From Pratylenchus scribneri (lineage: Eukaryota > Nematoda > Chromadorea > Rhabditida > Pratylenchidae), in assembly GCA_030063045.1 (NCBI GenBank), contig JAQSEB010000001.1, forward strand, positions 2,480,001-2,544,000: a DNA stretch of 64,000 bases, written 5' to 3'. Of this stretch, positions 46,740 through 58,071 are shown in pieces. The translations under genes were made by a program, and so were the position numbers. Every line of letters begins with the position of its first letter. The first letter of the stretch is position 1. The notes beneath the pieces are model-generated. The model saw nothing but the letters and a program-made list of their open reading frames with translations. It searched no databases and was not told the origin of the DNA.

Positions 46740-47915
46740 ATGTTAAAATGGCTGAAGAAAATTCCAAAACCAAATCCGGAAAAGGAAGAAAAAGTGCAAA
46801 ATGGTCAAAAATTGGAAGAAGCAAAAAATAAAGCCACCAAAATTGTTGAAAATGGCGATGAAAAAATTAATGAAAATAACAAAGAAATGGAAACGGATGA
46901 GGACAAAAAAGGCAAGGGACAATCAAAAACAGTGGAAGAAACACAAATGGAGGTGGATGGAGAAAGTGATGATGATGAGGTTTATAATATTTTGGTCTTC
47001 AATTGAATCAATAAAATATTAAAATTAATTTTTTAAAAAATGAATTTATTTTTGATTCATTTTTATTTATTTTTTAATTAATTTTTATTTATTTTACTTC
47101 CAAAATTAAATCCAAAATAGATTAAAAATTATTATTAATTCATTTGTATTTTAGAATTACGCTGATGAGCAGTCATCAAGCAATGAGCGAAGGGTTTTTC
47201 GTCATCAACTTGAATTAATTCCACCAAATAAAAAAATAATTGATCAATTGGTTTCGCTCAATTCAATGTGCCTTCCACTCAATTATGGCGATAAACGTTC
47301 CTCACACTATCAGCATGCCCTTAAAAATCAACTTTCCGATGAAGAATTCGTAAATGATCCGCAAGGTGTGCCCAAAAATAATTAATTTAAGTTAAATATT
47401 TTTAAGAGCATTTTTTCTGGACTAAAATGGCCTATTATCGGAGGAATTCATTGGTTGGCGCAATCACTTTAAATCATCAATTAATTGAAGATGATGATGG
47501 CCAATCCTTTTCTTCATCCCATTCATTTCAAGTGAATATTCTCACTTTGTCGTATGTATTTTAATTGTTACTCAATTTAATATTATTTTTAAAGTGTTCT
47601 TCCAACATTTCGGCGTCGGGGAGTTGCCACCATTTTGATGGATGAAGCCATTAAACAGTGCAAAAAATGGGGAAATGTTCAGGTTTATTTAATTAATTCA
47701 AATATTCAGTTTTTATTTATTTTAAGCAAATTTGCCTTCATTGCCAATCCACAAATGAATCTGCCCTCAAATTTTATCGGCGCTTTAATTTCGTTAAAGT
47801 TGAGTTAATTCGGAATTATTATTCAAAATGGCGTGAACCCAACCTCGACCCAAATGCTTACAAATTGAGATTGGTTTTGTCAAATCAAAGGGAAAAGGCC
47901 AATTCGAAGAAATAA
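46740..47915 (+). CDS. NAA50-type N-alpha-acetyltransferase
   Basis: Five exons (46740-46979, 47155-47365, 47407-47551, 47595-47682, 47727-47915), 290 aa. After an acidic/Lys-rich extension of about 90 residues comes a GNAT domain: LELIPPNKKIIDQLVSLN and LPLNYGDK (substrate-binding start, cf. NAA50 P-V-Y-D-K), VNILTLSVLPTFRRRGVATI with the acetyl-CoA loop RRRGVA, ICLHCQSTNESALKFYRRF and NYYSK near the end. NAA50 acetylates Met-starting N-termini after NatA and is needed for cohesion (fly San). The N-terminal extension is unusual for the family. Start follows TTTTTAG by 5 bp; 136 bp after the preceding gene. Confidence 0.88.
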
Positions 47916-48095
47916 AATTTTAACTTTCATTTTTTCCAACATTTTATTAACTTTTATATTTTCGATTTTTTTTTGTTGTATAAAATCATTTTTATTTAAT
48001 CAATATTCATTCAAAATAAATAGTTAAAAATCATTTTATTATTTTTAAATATTTTTTCGATTAAATATAATTTAATTTTCGAACAGTGCTAAAAA

Positions 48096-48439
48096 ATGTC
48101 CGGCCAAGGAGGTTCAGCCTCCGTAATGTTTGGTCCTCACGGCCGAGTCCAACCGGCTACGCCACCTTTGAAAGGCTCATTCCCTTTGGATTATAGCAAA
48201 GAATGCCATTTGGAAATGCTCAAATATATGTGCTGTTTAAAGGTGAATATTGCCTAATTTTTATTAATTTTAATTTATATTTTTAGGAAGAAGAGAGCAA
48301 AAATACAAAATGCAGGGAAAAAGCATTTGATTATTTCCAATGCCGAATGGACAAAGGACTGATGGACAAGGAGGAATGGGACCGGCTTGGATATGCGGAT
48401 TTGAAACCGACAACAGAAAAAGATGACACAAACAATTAG
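48096..48439 (+). CDS. cox-19: COX19, cytochrome c oxidase assembly factor
   Basis: Two exons (48096-48242, 48287-48439), 99 aa. KGSFPLDYSKECHLEMLKYM then CC, and CREKAFDYFQCRMDKGLMDK give the twin CX9C pattern of a coiled-coil-helix-coiled-coil-helix protein; GSFPLD and the spacing identify COX19 rather than other CHCH proteins. It works in the mitochondrial intermembrane space in copper delivery to complex IV. It is the last gene of the apparent operon, 180 bp after NAA50, with an acceptor-like GAACAG upstream. Confidence 0.92.
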
Positions 48440-48574
48440 TGAAAAATGCAATTTATTATTAATCTTACCATTTTTAAATGAATTTTATTCAATAAAAACA
48501 AAAATAAATGAAATAAAATGAGGAAAACAAATTGAAAAAATATATTTTTGATCATTAGCACGTAGCACCTTCAT

Positions 48575-51500
48575 TCAAGTGATTGTGACTTCCTCGACAG
48601 AGCTCAATTCGCTGAGATAGTCTATAAATTTAGCAAAATTAATTTGGAATCGATGATTAAAACTTACATCCCCAATAAGTAATATTGAAGATAAAATAGG
48701 CAGTCGGGAAGGAAATGGCACTTAATTAATAATTTAATTAATTTATTAATGAATGATCTTTTTATATTTTATTCTGCTGAAAACAACTTGCTGATTTTTT
48801 GTGTTTTTGCCCAATTCAAATTTTTTATGTTTTTGCCTAATTCTTATTTTTGTGTTTTTGCCCCATTCTGATTTTTTGTGTTCTTGCCTAATTCTGATTT
48901 TTTGTGTTTTTGCCCAATTCAGATTTTTTATGTTTTTGCCTAATTCTTATTTTTTGTGTTTTTGCCCCATTCTGATTTTTTGTGTTTTTGCCCCATTCTG
49001 ATTTTTTTTTGTTTTTGCCCCATTCTGATTTTTTGTGTTCTTGCCTAATTGATTTTTTGTGTTTTTGCCCCATTCTGATTTTTTGTGTTTTTGCCTAATT
49101 CTGATTTTTTGTGTTTTTGCCCCATTCTGATTTTTTGTGTTTTTCCCCCATTCTGATTTTTTGTGTTTTTGCCTATTCTAATTTTTTGTGTTTTTGCCTA
49201 ATTCTGATTTTTTGTGTTTTTACCCCATTCTGATTTTTTGTGTTTTGCCTATTCTGATTTTTTGTGTTTTTGCCTAATTCTGATTTTTTGTGTTTTGCCT
49301 ATTCTGATTTTTTGTGTTTTTGCCTAATTCTGATTTTTTGTGTTTTGCCTAATTCTGATTTGTGTTTTTGCCCCATTCTGATTTTTTGTGTTTTTGCCCC
49401 CTGATTTTTGTGTTTTTGCCTAATTCTGATTTTTGTGTTTTTGCCCCATTCTGATTTTTTATGTTTTGCTCTCTATTCAGATTTTTGTTTCTTTCTTGAA
49501 AAATTCTGAAATTCTGTGTTTCTTTCTAGAAAATTTTTTGATTTTGTGAAAAAAAATATTCTGATTTGATCAAATCACCTTTCAATCGCCCTCCTTTTTT
49601 CACTAATTAAACCAATTCCCCTTTTTTATCCATCTCCTTTTATTTAGGAAAATGATTTCATAATTGCTGATTAATTAAACAAATTATGTGGTCCAATTTA
49701 AGAAATTTATTTGTTCATTAAAAATGCAAGCATAAATTAATCAATTAAGAAAAAATATTTCCTTGTATGGAATTGCTTTGAAACAAAAATGTTAAAAATA
49801 TAAAAATATTGAAAAAGCTTACGACACCCCCGATTCCCAGGACGTCTCCGTTCCAAGTACTAAGGGGGCCCAGCGTTGCTTAACTTGCCAGATCGGACGG
49901 GATGGCGTGTATTCAACGCGGTATGGTCGTAAGCGAGTGGATTGGGAGAGGAATGAATTGTTTAAAATAATTGTAAATAAAAGGAAGAGGGGAATTGGTT
50001 TGAAATGAGAGAATATTGGAAGTGAAATAAATTAATATAATTTTATATATTATTAATGAAATTTACCTGTATTTATCGACCTGTTCCGGCGTTATTTGTT
50101 TCATTCCCCTCCAAATTGTTCGGCAAATACGACAAATGCCACGACCAGTATCTTCCGTTGTGAATCGACCTCGACTTGAACTCCTTTCCCTGTGGATTTG
50201 AGCCGGAGACATTCGCAAATTTATCAATGGTGGAGGACCATGGTCCATTCCTCCAGAAAAATCACCTTTTTAATTAAATATTTAATTAATTGTGCGAAAA
50301 TTGAAGTACCAGTGGTGGATGGATCCATCGATGGCCGCCTGAAATCCAACAAATGACTAGGAGGTTGATTAGGTGGGATAATGTCGGCCATCATTGGGCC
50401 ACCACTGGCGGGCATACTGTCCAATTGTTGGGCTGCCGCAAATGAGGCCCGGGAACGGCGCCTGTGGCCACCACTGGATGCCCCGGACATTTGTTCATTG
50501 GAAAATTCATGCTAAATTGGGAAATATTTGAGTAAATATGAATTTTATTTTGCCATTCTGACTTCATTCGTATTGTTAGCCCCGTCTCCACGATTCCTGT
50601 GCAGCGTTGTGCACTGGCGATCGACCCAGAACTGGACAAAAATATCTCAATTTAATCAAATTCCAATTGTCCATTTTACCTGTTTGAGCCCAACCCGAGG
50701 ACTGGGCATTTCCTTATTCCAGCCAAGGTCATCGGCATAGGATGGACTGGATCGACGTGGCTTTTTGTGGTTTCGTCTTTGGGCGGCGATTCCCTCATTT
50801 CTGGACATGAAACCGACGACAGCCAATTCCAAGAGTGAAAGAAAAATGAACATCATTCTAAAGAGGAAGGGGAATTATGGGCAATTTTGAGTGAATTTTT
50901 AGCGGAGTTCTCGGACCCGGAAAGCATCCAAACATCGATGGCCTAAATTTATTATTAAATAATATTATTGGATGGATTGGATAAGAATCACTTTGATGTA
51001 GGAGACCCTCGGCAAATTCCTTTATTAAAAAACAAAATAAATTATGTAAATGAATGTTGAGGGTACCGAATGATGTTGCCAAATTGGAAGGTCATTGCCA
51101 GGAGGGAATTGACGCCCAACATTGTCCGAGCTGGGATTGCCCTTGAATAAATTAAATTAATGAGAATGAGTGGAATTTGGCCAGACCTGGATCCCAAATA
51201 GAAGGAAATCCACGAAATGAAAATGGTCACATAACTTAAAAGTGGTTAATTTTGGCCACTTTTATGAATGCGTAATTTTATAAGGGCAACTCACGTTGGG
51301 ATGTAACCTGAAAAGTTGGAATTCATTTTAGGCTCAATTGAATTTTGAATTTACCTTGGAGAATATACCAACCGTAGCGCCGCTTGAACACAAAAGCAAC
51401 CGTCAATTCATCCCACCAACCTGCGGGATATATCTAAAGAAATGAATGAATAATAAAATGAAAATTAAGGAAAAAAGAATGAGTTATCCATTGTTTTATA

Positions 51501-53276
51501 TCAAGAGGGCTTTCATAAATTTATTTGGAAAAATTTTGGGTCCAAAATCCATTTAAATAGCATCATTTCCCCTGCCCTAACATTGTTAATATAGTAACTA
51601 TTATTATAGGCTGGCTTCATTAATGAAGCCATTCGTTCTTAGCAAATATTAAACCATTTTAAAGCTCCAAAATTCTAAATGAAACCATTCAATGAAATTT
51701 ACCTGTTCAATTGCAATGACACTGAAATTGATGAGCACAAAATCGGGCAATTCAATGGACTTGAGCAACATCACTAAAATGAAATGAATAATGGTGTAAT
51801 ATAATATTATGCCTGTTAGGCAAATTCACCTGGATAAGGCTGATTCCATTCCATACGAACTTCGCCGATATTATAATTGAAGCTAAAGGAATAATGAAAA
51901 AATGGGCCAAAATTGACTTACGATTCGAATGTTAAAAAGCACTTTTGTTGGTCAAAAGGGAATCTACAATTTTAATTTGGCTAATTCCCTTCAATTCCAT
52001 TGTTCACCTTTTCAGATTCATATCACATGGTCCGGTCACTTTCATTCGATAATTTGTCCAAACAGTGGAATTGGAGAAAATCATCAAGAAAATATTCCTT
52101 AAAAATTTTAAAATAATTTTGAATAAAAATGTGAATTAATGCCTGAAGGGGCTTTCATGGATTGCCGCCATTTTGGAATTGATAAAGCCTAAAAAATTCA
52201 ACAAAAAAATTGGGAAAATTACGCAAAAACAGACATGTGTTCGGAATCCATAGCCTTTGGAGCACTTTATCATCGAATGAAATGTTATTTTTGCATGGAT
52301 TCTATGAGCAAAACAATAAATTCAAATTCCCTTTTCCCCTTTAATAACCATGTAATCGAAAACAAGGGCCGGGTCTTCCCTGAAATGATTTAAAATTAAT
52401 TTGTTTGATTTACATTTTCTTCATTACCAGAATTCATTGATGTACAAATCAATCTCAAAATCTTGGGTAAGTTCACTGACAGCCGTCACCTCCTGAACCC
52501 ACATATCCACTCGAACATGGACCGGATAGGATGGAATATAATGCTGAAAAGCGAAATTCAATGAACTTTCAAAAAAATATTTGATAAATTCTTATCGGCT
52601 ACACACCCAAACTGGGGGCAGGTTTAATTGATGCAAGAAGTTTGACAAATCATAACTTTCGAATTATTAAACCGTTTCCCGAAAATTTAGTAACATATTG
52701 AAGAGCCAAGTTTTTTCTCTCGAATGATATATTAAATAGGAAAATTGATCCAGACTTTATGAAAATATGACTGAGTGAGAATAAACATGTCATCATTTTC
52801 TGTAATTTTTTTGGACTTTTTTGTTCATAACTAATGAATTTTAATCTGATTAATGTGAATTCTACATCTTTCGATAAATCTCATTTAGCTCTTTCATATG
52901 ATATCAAATTTAGTAAAATTACTTTAGTACTTTTCGTGTCATAGAGCCCTGCGTCTAGCTGGCCTGTACCTAGTAGTGCTTCTCCCGTTCTTATCTCTTT
53001 AATTCTTTAATATGGCAACTCAAATTTTGCAGAATAATTATTGCCATATGATTTTTAAGAATATTTTAAAGAATCAATCCTATTTTACATTATTCCGATC
53101 ATTCATCTCACTTTATTGTATGAATCCTTGAGCAAATTGTCGATCACTTCTGTGTCATTCGCGCATGCGGGCCGTGGATTTGCCGGATCATGGGTTGGCG
53201 GAAGTCTTCCAAAACCACCGTAGGAGCCAAGCAATTCGGTCAAAAACGAGACGATGACCCATCCAGGATGGCTCAT
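48575..53276 (-). CDS. Cys-loop ligand-gated chloride channel subunit
   Basis: Twenty-one exons encode about 568 aa. Bounds are 53276-53112, 52543-52428, 52379-52349, 52301-52235, 52188-52143, 52097-52008, 51963-51922, 51882-51830, 51773-51703, 51433-51355, 51307-51295, 51234-51187, 51141-51067, 51019-50992, 50942-50917, 50857-50680, 50631-50554, 50511-50310, 50265-50067, 48720-48668 and 48621-48575. Landmarks: [27 protein letters not shown], the cys-loop [29 protein letters not shown] before M1, and M2 with [15 protein letters not shown]. The PAR motif before M2 marks an anion channel. M4 is [16 protein letters not shown]. The M1-M3 sequence looks closest to nematode acetylcholine-gated chloride channels (ACC/LGC-46 group), from memory. 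Intron 5 (52142-52098) has a GC donor. Intron 19 (50066-48721) contains a 5S rRNA gene and a minisatellite. The exon at 51307-51295 is only 13 nt. The exon 17 donor may instead be GTCAGA at 50562. Confidence 0.9.
48792..49500 (+). repeat. 25-26 bp minisatellite in channel intron
   Basis: About 27 copies of ATTCTGATTTTTTGTGTTTT followed by TGCCCC or TGCCTA. Shorter units lacking a T or the ATT also occur. The core ATTCTGATTTTTTGTG is the same as in the 14150-16095 array, so the two satellites share an ancestor. Confidence 0.93.
49812..49816 (-). terminator. Pol III terminator of 5S rRNA
   Basis: A run of five T on the minus strand directly after the 5S 3' end. Confidence 0.7.
49817..49934 (-). 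rRNA. 5S ribosomal RNA
   Basis: The reverse complement of this 118-nt segment starts GCTTACGACCATACCGCG and contains CACGCCATCCCGTCCGATCT, GGCAAGTTAAGCAACG, TTAGTACTTGGAACGGAGAC and ends GTCGTAAGC, which pairs with the start (closing helix). Internal control sequences are intact apart from small changes (CTGGGCCCCC in place of the usual loop). A TTTTTC terminator follows directly. It lies on the same strand as the chloride channel inside its intron 19. A single copy; no spliced-leader gene is seen next to it. Confidence 0.93.
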
Positions 53277-55958
53277 CTGATCAAAAATAAATGGAGGAAT
53301 AATTTGAATTTAATCATAATTGAAAGTGGATTTAGGGCTAACGAATTTATTTATCGACTTAAAATGGTTTAAATAAAAAAATGGATTTCAAAAATTTAAG
53401 CTAAAGGGTGGGGAAGCGGGGGAGGAAGAAAAGAAAAATTGAAGTCTTGGAATATTCTTTTTGAATTTTTCAGCTACTTTTTTTGAACACCCAGGCAACA
53501 ATTGATGATTGTGGGGGAGGTTGGATTAGGGCAAAAGAACGAATGAATGGAATGGATTTGTCCGTTCATTCAAAAAGTATATATTCCCTTTAATTTGACT
53601 CATAGAATTTCAAATGAATGGATTTGAAGTAATTAATTCGCCTTTTTATAAATTTTAATAGGAAATAATGAAAAGAATTCGGAATATTTCATTTTGCAAT
53701 TTATTCTCTCATCGCATCTTTTAATTTAATTAATAAAATTAAATCATAATTATCTGAGAATTTACCTGTTAATTCAAATAGATAATTCTGTTTGTTCTTT
53801 AGCTAATGAGTAGGATTAATTTTTGACTAAATATGAATATTTTAATTAAGCATTTATCAACGATTTGCATAATTTTTAATAATTTAAACTAACTTTTAAC
53901 ATTTGTTTCAATTTTGATGAATTTAGCCACTACGGAAAATGAATGAGCAATTTTGAATATTTTAGGGCGATTAGAAAATTAATAGAGGCAAAAAGGACGA
54001 AAAAGGAGGAGGCAGCATTCTGAAAACGAGAAAAAAAAGGGTTTAGTGTAAGAGAGGGAAGTGGGCGGATGAAACAGGCAAAAATCAAATTTGAGAATTG
54101 AGAAGCTAATGAACGGCTTCAACGGGAATAGTTTAAAGTGAAGGTATAAATTAGATTTGAATGGCCTTTTGTGCGCCATATTTCCTTCCTACTCATCAGT
54201 CAATCCTTTTTTGCCTGCAATTTCCTTTGTTGCCGAATGGAAAAATGAAATTTTAGTGGAAAATTGTGGATTTGACGTAAAACAAGTGATTGAAAAAGAT
54301 AAAAGGGGAAAACATTTTACAAAAAATGTTTATTTTTGCCTTTTTCTAGCTGACACCGGATGAATGGCGTTGGAAGTCAAAATAGGGATTGGCGGCGAAG
54401 TTGGTCGGCAATTAGCCTGAATAATTTGTTGGGGACACCAATTTTGCATTGAAAGAAAGGGAAGAAGGGAGGGAAGTGCGCGATTCCGGGAAGGATGGAA
54501 GGACCCTAAATTGGTTAAATGGGTCGAAGAAAGTGGCGCGGCCAAAATCCATTTAATGTGCCAAAGATGGATTCAAGTTTGTTTTTGAAACAATTGAAGG
54601 ATATTTCTTTCCTCCATTATTAGTGCCTGAGGGCGTTCCACAATGGATATTGAGGGGAGGGAAAAGACCCCATTTCCGGGGGTTGGTTGTTGGTGGCCAA
54701 GGCAATAAAACATATTTGAAAATGCAAAAATGGGGGACCCTGAAGATGATGAAGAGGGCACATGGAAATCTGTCCCTCTTTGTTGGTTTGGCCCTTTTTC
54801 AGGACAAATTGCCGACTGGGCCTAAAAGGGCGGCCAACAAGCCGATGGGAGGAAGGGCCAAAAGGGAGCAAAAAAAAGAAGAAGGGAAATTATCTGCTAC
54901 TGCTTCTCAGTGTGAAAGGGTGAAGAAGAAAGGCGTCGAGTGACTCTTTCTTTTGGCCTTCTTCTTTATCTGCAAATCCAATCTGAGTTGTTGAGGGGGG
55001 CCAAAAGGGGAAGAAAACCCATCCTTTTGTTGTCCTTTTATTCTACTTCAAGAAATTCGTCCAATGGGGAAAAGGTTGGTCAAAAAATGTTGAAGAATAA
55101 ATCTCGAATTAATTTTCCTCCGAATGGCCACTTAAATTATTGCCGAATTTGGGGGAAATAAATATTTTAATTTCTCTAATTTTGGTTGGCCAATTTCCCT
55201 GGGTGCTATTCCTCATTTCGTCTGCTGAATTTTTTTTTTTGGCATTTTAGAGACCCGAAGAAAATGAAGCGGCCGATCCCCTTCTCACACCCCACACAAA
55301 ATGTGGCAAATCCAATAAACGTTTCCCTTCTTCGGCAAAGTCAAGAGGAGGGACAAGGGGATTTGGGAGGAGGGCCACAAATCTAATTTGCCGGCCCAAA
55401 TTCTATTTCCAAATTCTTCTTCGCCCTTTTCAATGCTTCCACCAACAATCCTCTTTTCCCAAAAAAGTGTATTTATTCTCTTTCTTGATTTTTCCATTTC
55501 ATCAAAATCCCTCGAGGGGAGTTTTTGATGCCTTTTGAATTGAAAAAATATAAAAAATATTTATGAAAAAAATAATAAATGAGAACAATCATTGAGCAAA
55601 AAATACGGTATGATGTGGGTCATTTCAGTGCCATCCAATCAACAAAGACCATTTTATTATCATAAAAGCTTTGATTAATCAAAATTTACCTAAAAGTCGA
55701 AAAATGAATAGGTCATTTTTCCTTATTTTTAGAAGCTTGTAATTAAGATGATATCGACCGTTTCATAAATCCAAATATATAGAGCTCGAATAGCTAGCTC
55801 TATCTAATAATTCCATGATTGTATTATCAAACGGTTTCTTCTTTTAATTATGACTCGTCAAAGTAACTGTCACTGAAACGGATGGCACTGATTGTCTTCA
55901 CCCGAATATAATAAACCCATAATATGATAAAAATGAATGGAATTCCAATCAATCAATT
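53277..55958. other. Intergenic, no gene supported
   Basis: 2.7 kb between the chloride channel start and the GPCR stop. Several open frames (54157-54363, 54623-54943 and their complements) look like chance: no start context, no splice-linked neighbours, no known motif. The region is locally richer in G and A on the + strand at 54400-55100. An unrecognised short gene cannot be excluded. Confidence 0.5.
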
Positions 55959-58071
55959 CTATTGATTTGGAGCCGTATTTCTTCGTGCACTTTCCACCGA
56001 AAAGCACACCATTTTTGTTGTCATTTCTATTGGCCCATTGTTGTCGCCTTCTCTTCCAACATTTCTACCCAATTCGGCACCGAACATTTGTAAATTTGCC
56101 ATTGGCATCATTTGTTGGGCCCCAGTCACAATTGTCGTTGTGCTCACTGAATTTTTGCGCCACCAACGGGATTCAATGAAAGTTGAATGCAAATATTGGC
56201 GATAGGGGCGAATGTAGAGGAGAATGATCATCGAATCCAGGGAACAATGCAGAGAACTGAGCCAAATTGCCAGAAGCCAAAAATGATGTGAGAAACGGCA
56301 TCTTCAAAGAGAGGGAAAATGATATTATTTATAAAGAATATTGTATAAAATGATTTATTTAAAGCATTCCTATAAAATTTTAATCAGATTTATTTCATCC
56401 TCAATATTTAAATAATTTTAAACAAAAACGTCTGGCTATTTATCGATTATCTACTAAAATATTTTTAAATTTTAAACCCATAAATTCACCCAATTTTTTT
56501 CCAAAATTGGTCATCATAAAATTCTATTTAGTCCTAAAATATTTTTTTTCATCGTTTTAAAATCAAAGATTAAAATCAAATTAAAAGTGAAAAAGTATAA
56601 TAGAAATAGAATAAGAATTTCCAAATTTTTCAAATCTGCAGGTAAATAATAACTGATAAGTAATCTAAAAAAGACTAGTACTTGTATGCGGTAATGGCGG
56701 CACCAATGAGGAATGGACCGGTCAAAAGTAGACCAATCAGAATAATTTGAACGGTGTTCATTCGATAAAGTTGGGTCATAAGTCGAAGAGTTTGGGAATT
56801 GTTGCCAGAAGATAATTTCCTCACATTTTGGCTTCTTTTTAAATGAAGGCCAAAATTTGTGAGGATAAGGCCTAATAAAAAAGTGATGGCGGTCAATGAG
56901 GAAAATAAAGCCAAATATTTGAAATCTTGAACATCAGAAAGTCCACTCACATTTGGTCGATCGAAAATGGACTAAAATGGGAAATAATTTGGCCAAAAAT
57001 GTAAAATTTTGATGCCTTCAATTGTGGAAATCGATTGGCCAATTGCCTGGGACTATCATCGCTTGTTATCATTAAAAGGCTAATTCCATCGATGAATCCA
57101 CCGATCACAGTGGTGGCCAACATTATGGCCAAAAGAGTCATCGGGGAACGAAGGGCGCGGCCAAGGAAAGAGGACTGGGAATTTGGGCCAAAATAGACGA
57201 AACGATAGAGAAGGAGGAGGAGGAGTCCAACAATATAATTGGTGAAGCAAACTTCAGTCAAAGCCAACAAATAGACATCAAGGCCAATGGCACGAAATAA
57301 ACTGCAATTTTAAGAATATTAATTAATGGATGATATTTAATTTGGCGGAAAAAAACAATGAAAATGACGAAAAGAATATTGAAATTTGCGAACAGATTTT
57401 AGTGGCTTTTGGTTTATTAGTACCTAGATCCACAAACCGTATATCCAATCGAAGATGCGCCGATTGTTGAACAAAAATTAAGGGTATTAAACTGTTTGAA
57501 CAGTTTTTTGGTTTTTGGTTCAAAACTAATTTAAAATTTGGTTAAACCTAAACCAAATCATTATCAAACGATGCGTCTCGACAAGATGTATTGATTGGGA
57601 TATAAGATTTAGGAATCTAGGATAGACCATTAAACCGTTATTAAGATCTTTTTTTTCGCCATTTTTAATATCTCCCAATAAATTATTTTGAAACCCTTTG
57701 ATATTCCCAAATTGTAAACTTCCCCAAAATTACTTTGGCAAAATTTGGCCTTTCATATAATTTGCAATGACCGGTGCCAAAAGAACGAATTGAATTTGAC
57801 TGTTTAGCAGGGAATACAAATATCCCCAACAAAGACAATTCAGCAAATAAATCCGATAAATGGCCATAAATGGAGTGGATTTAGTGAACACAATGTGGGC
57901 AGTGAACAGGAATGAAGCGGTGCTGAGCAGGGAGGAAATGTGCAAAAGGATGGAATATATTTGAACACATTTCTCGCAATGAACATCTTCCGGGCCCAAT
58001 TCACTCAAATTCACATGGCAAAACATTATTTTCGCTATGCTTTGGGGGAATATTTTAATATATGGGATCAA
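55959..58071 (-). CDS. Seven-transmembrane chemoreceptor, Srh-like
   Basis: Four exons (58071-57734, 57301-57016, 56971-56682, 56301-55959) encode 403-418 aa; the start is either 58071 or the Met at 58026. Seven hydrophobic segments are visible. FMAIYRIYLLNCLCWGYLYS in helix 2 with LLAPVIANYMKG after helix 3, and the C-terminal SSLHCSLDSMIILLYIRPYR, fit the nematode Str superfamily, Srh branch. An odorant or pheromone receptor role in sensory neurons is the usual inference. Intron 2 (57015-56972) has a GC donor (AAG then GCATCA). Intron 1 carries a palindromic repeat. The cytoplasmic tail is long and polar for the family. Confidence 0.75.
57420..57650. repeat. Palindromic dispersed repeat, copy 6
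   Basis: In intron 1 of the chemoreceptor. GATGCGTCTCGACAAGATGT and GGGTATTAAACTGTTTGAAC; almost the same right half as the copy at 46080-46345. Confidence 0.75.

Noticed and set aside
54623..54943. 106-codon ORF, Lys/Gly-rich
   Set aside because: No homology pattern, no acceptor near the start, and comparable ORFs in antisense; treated as chance.
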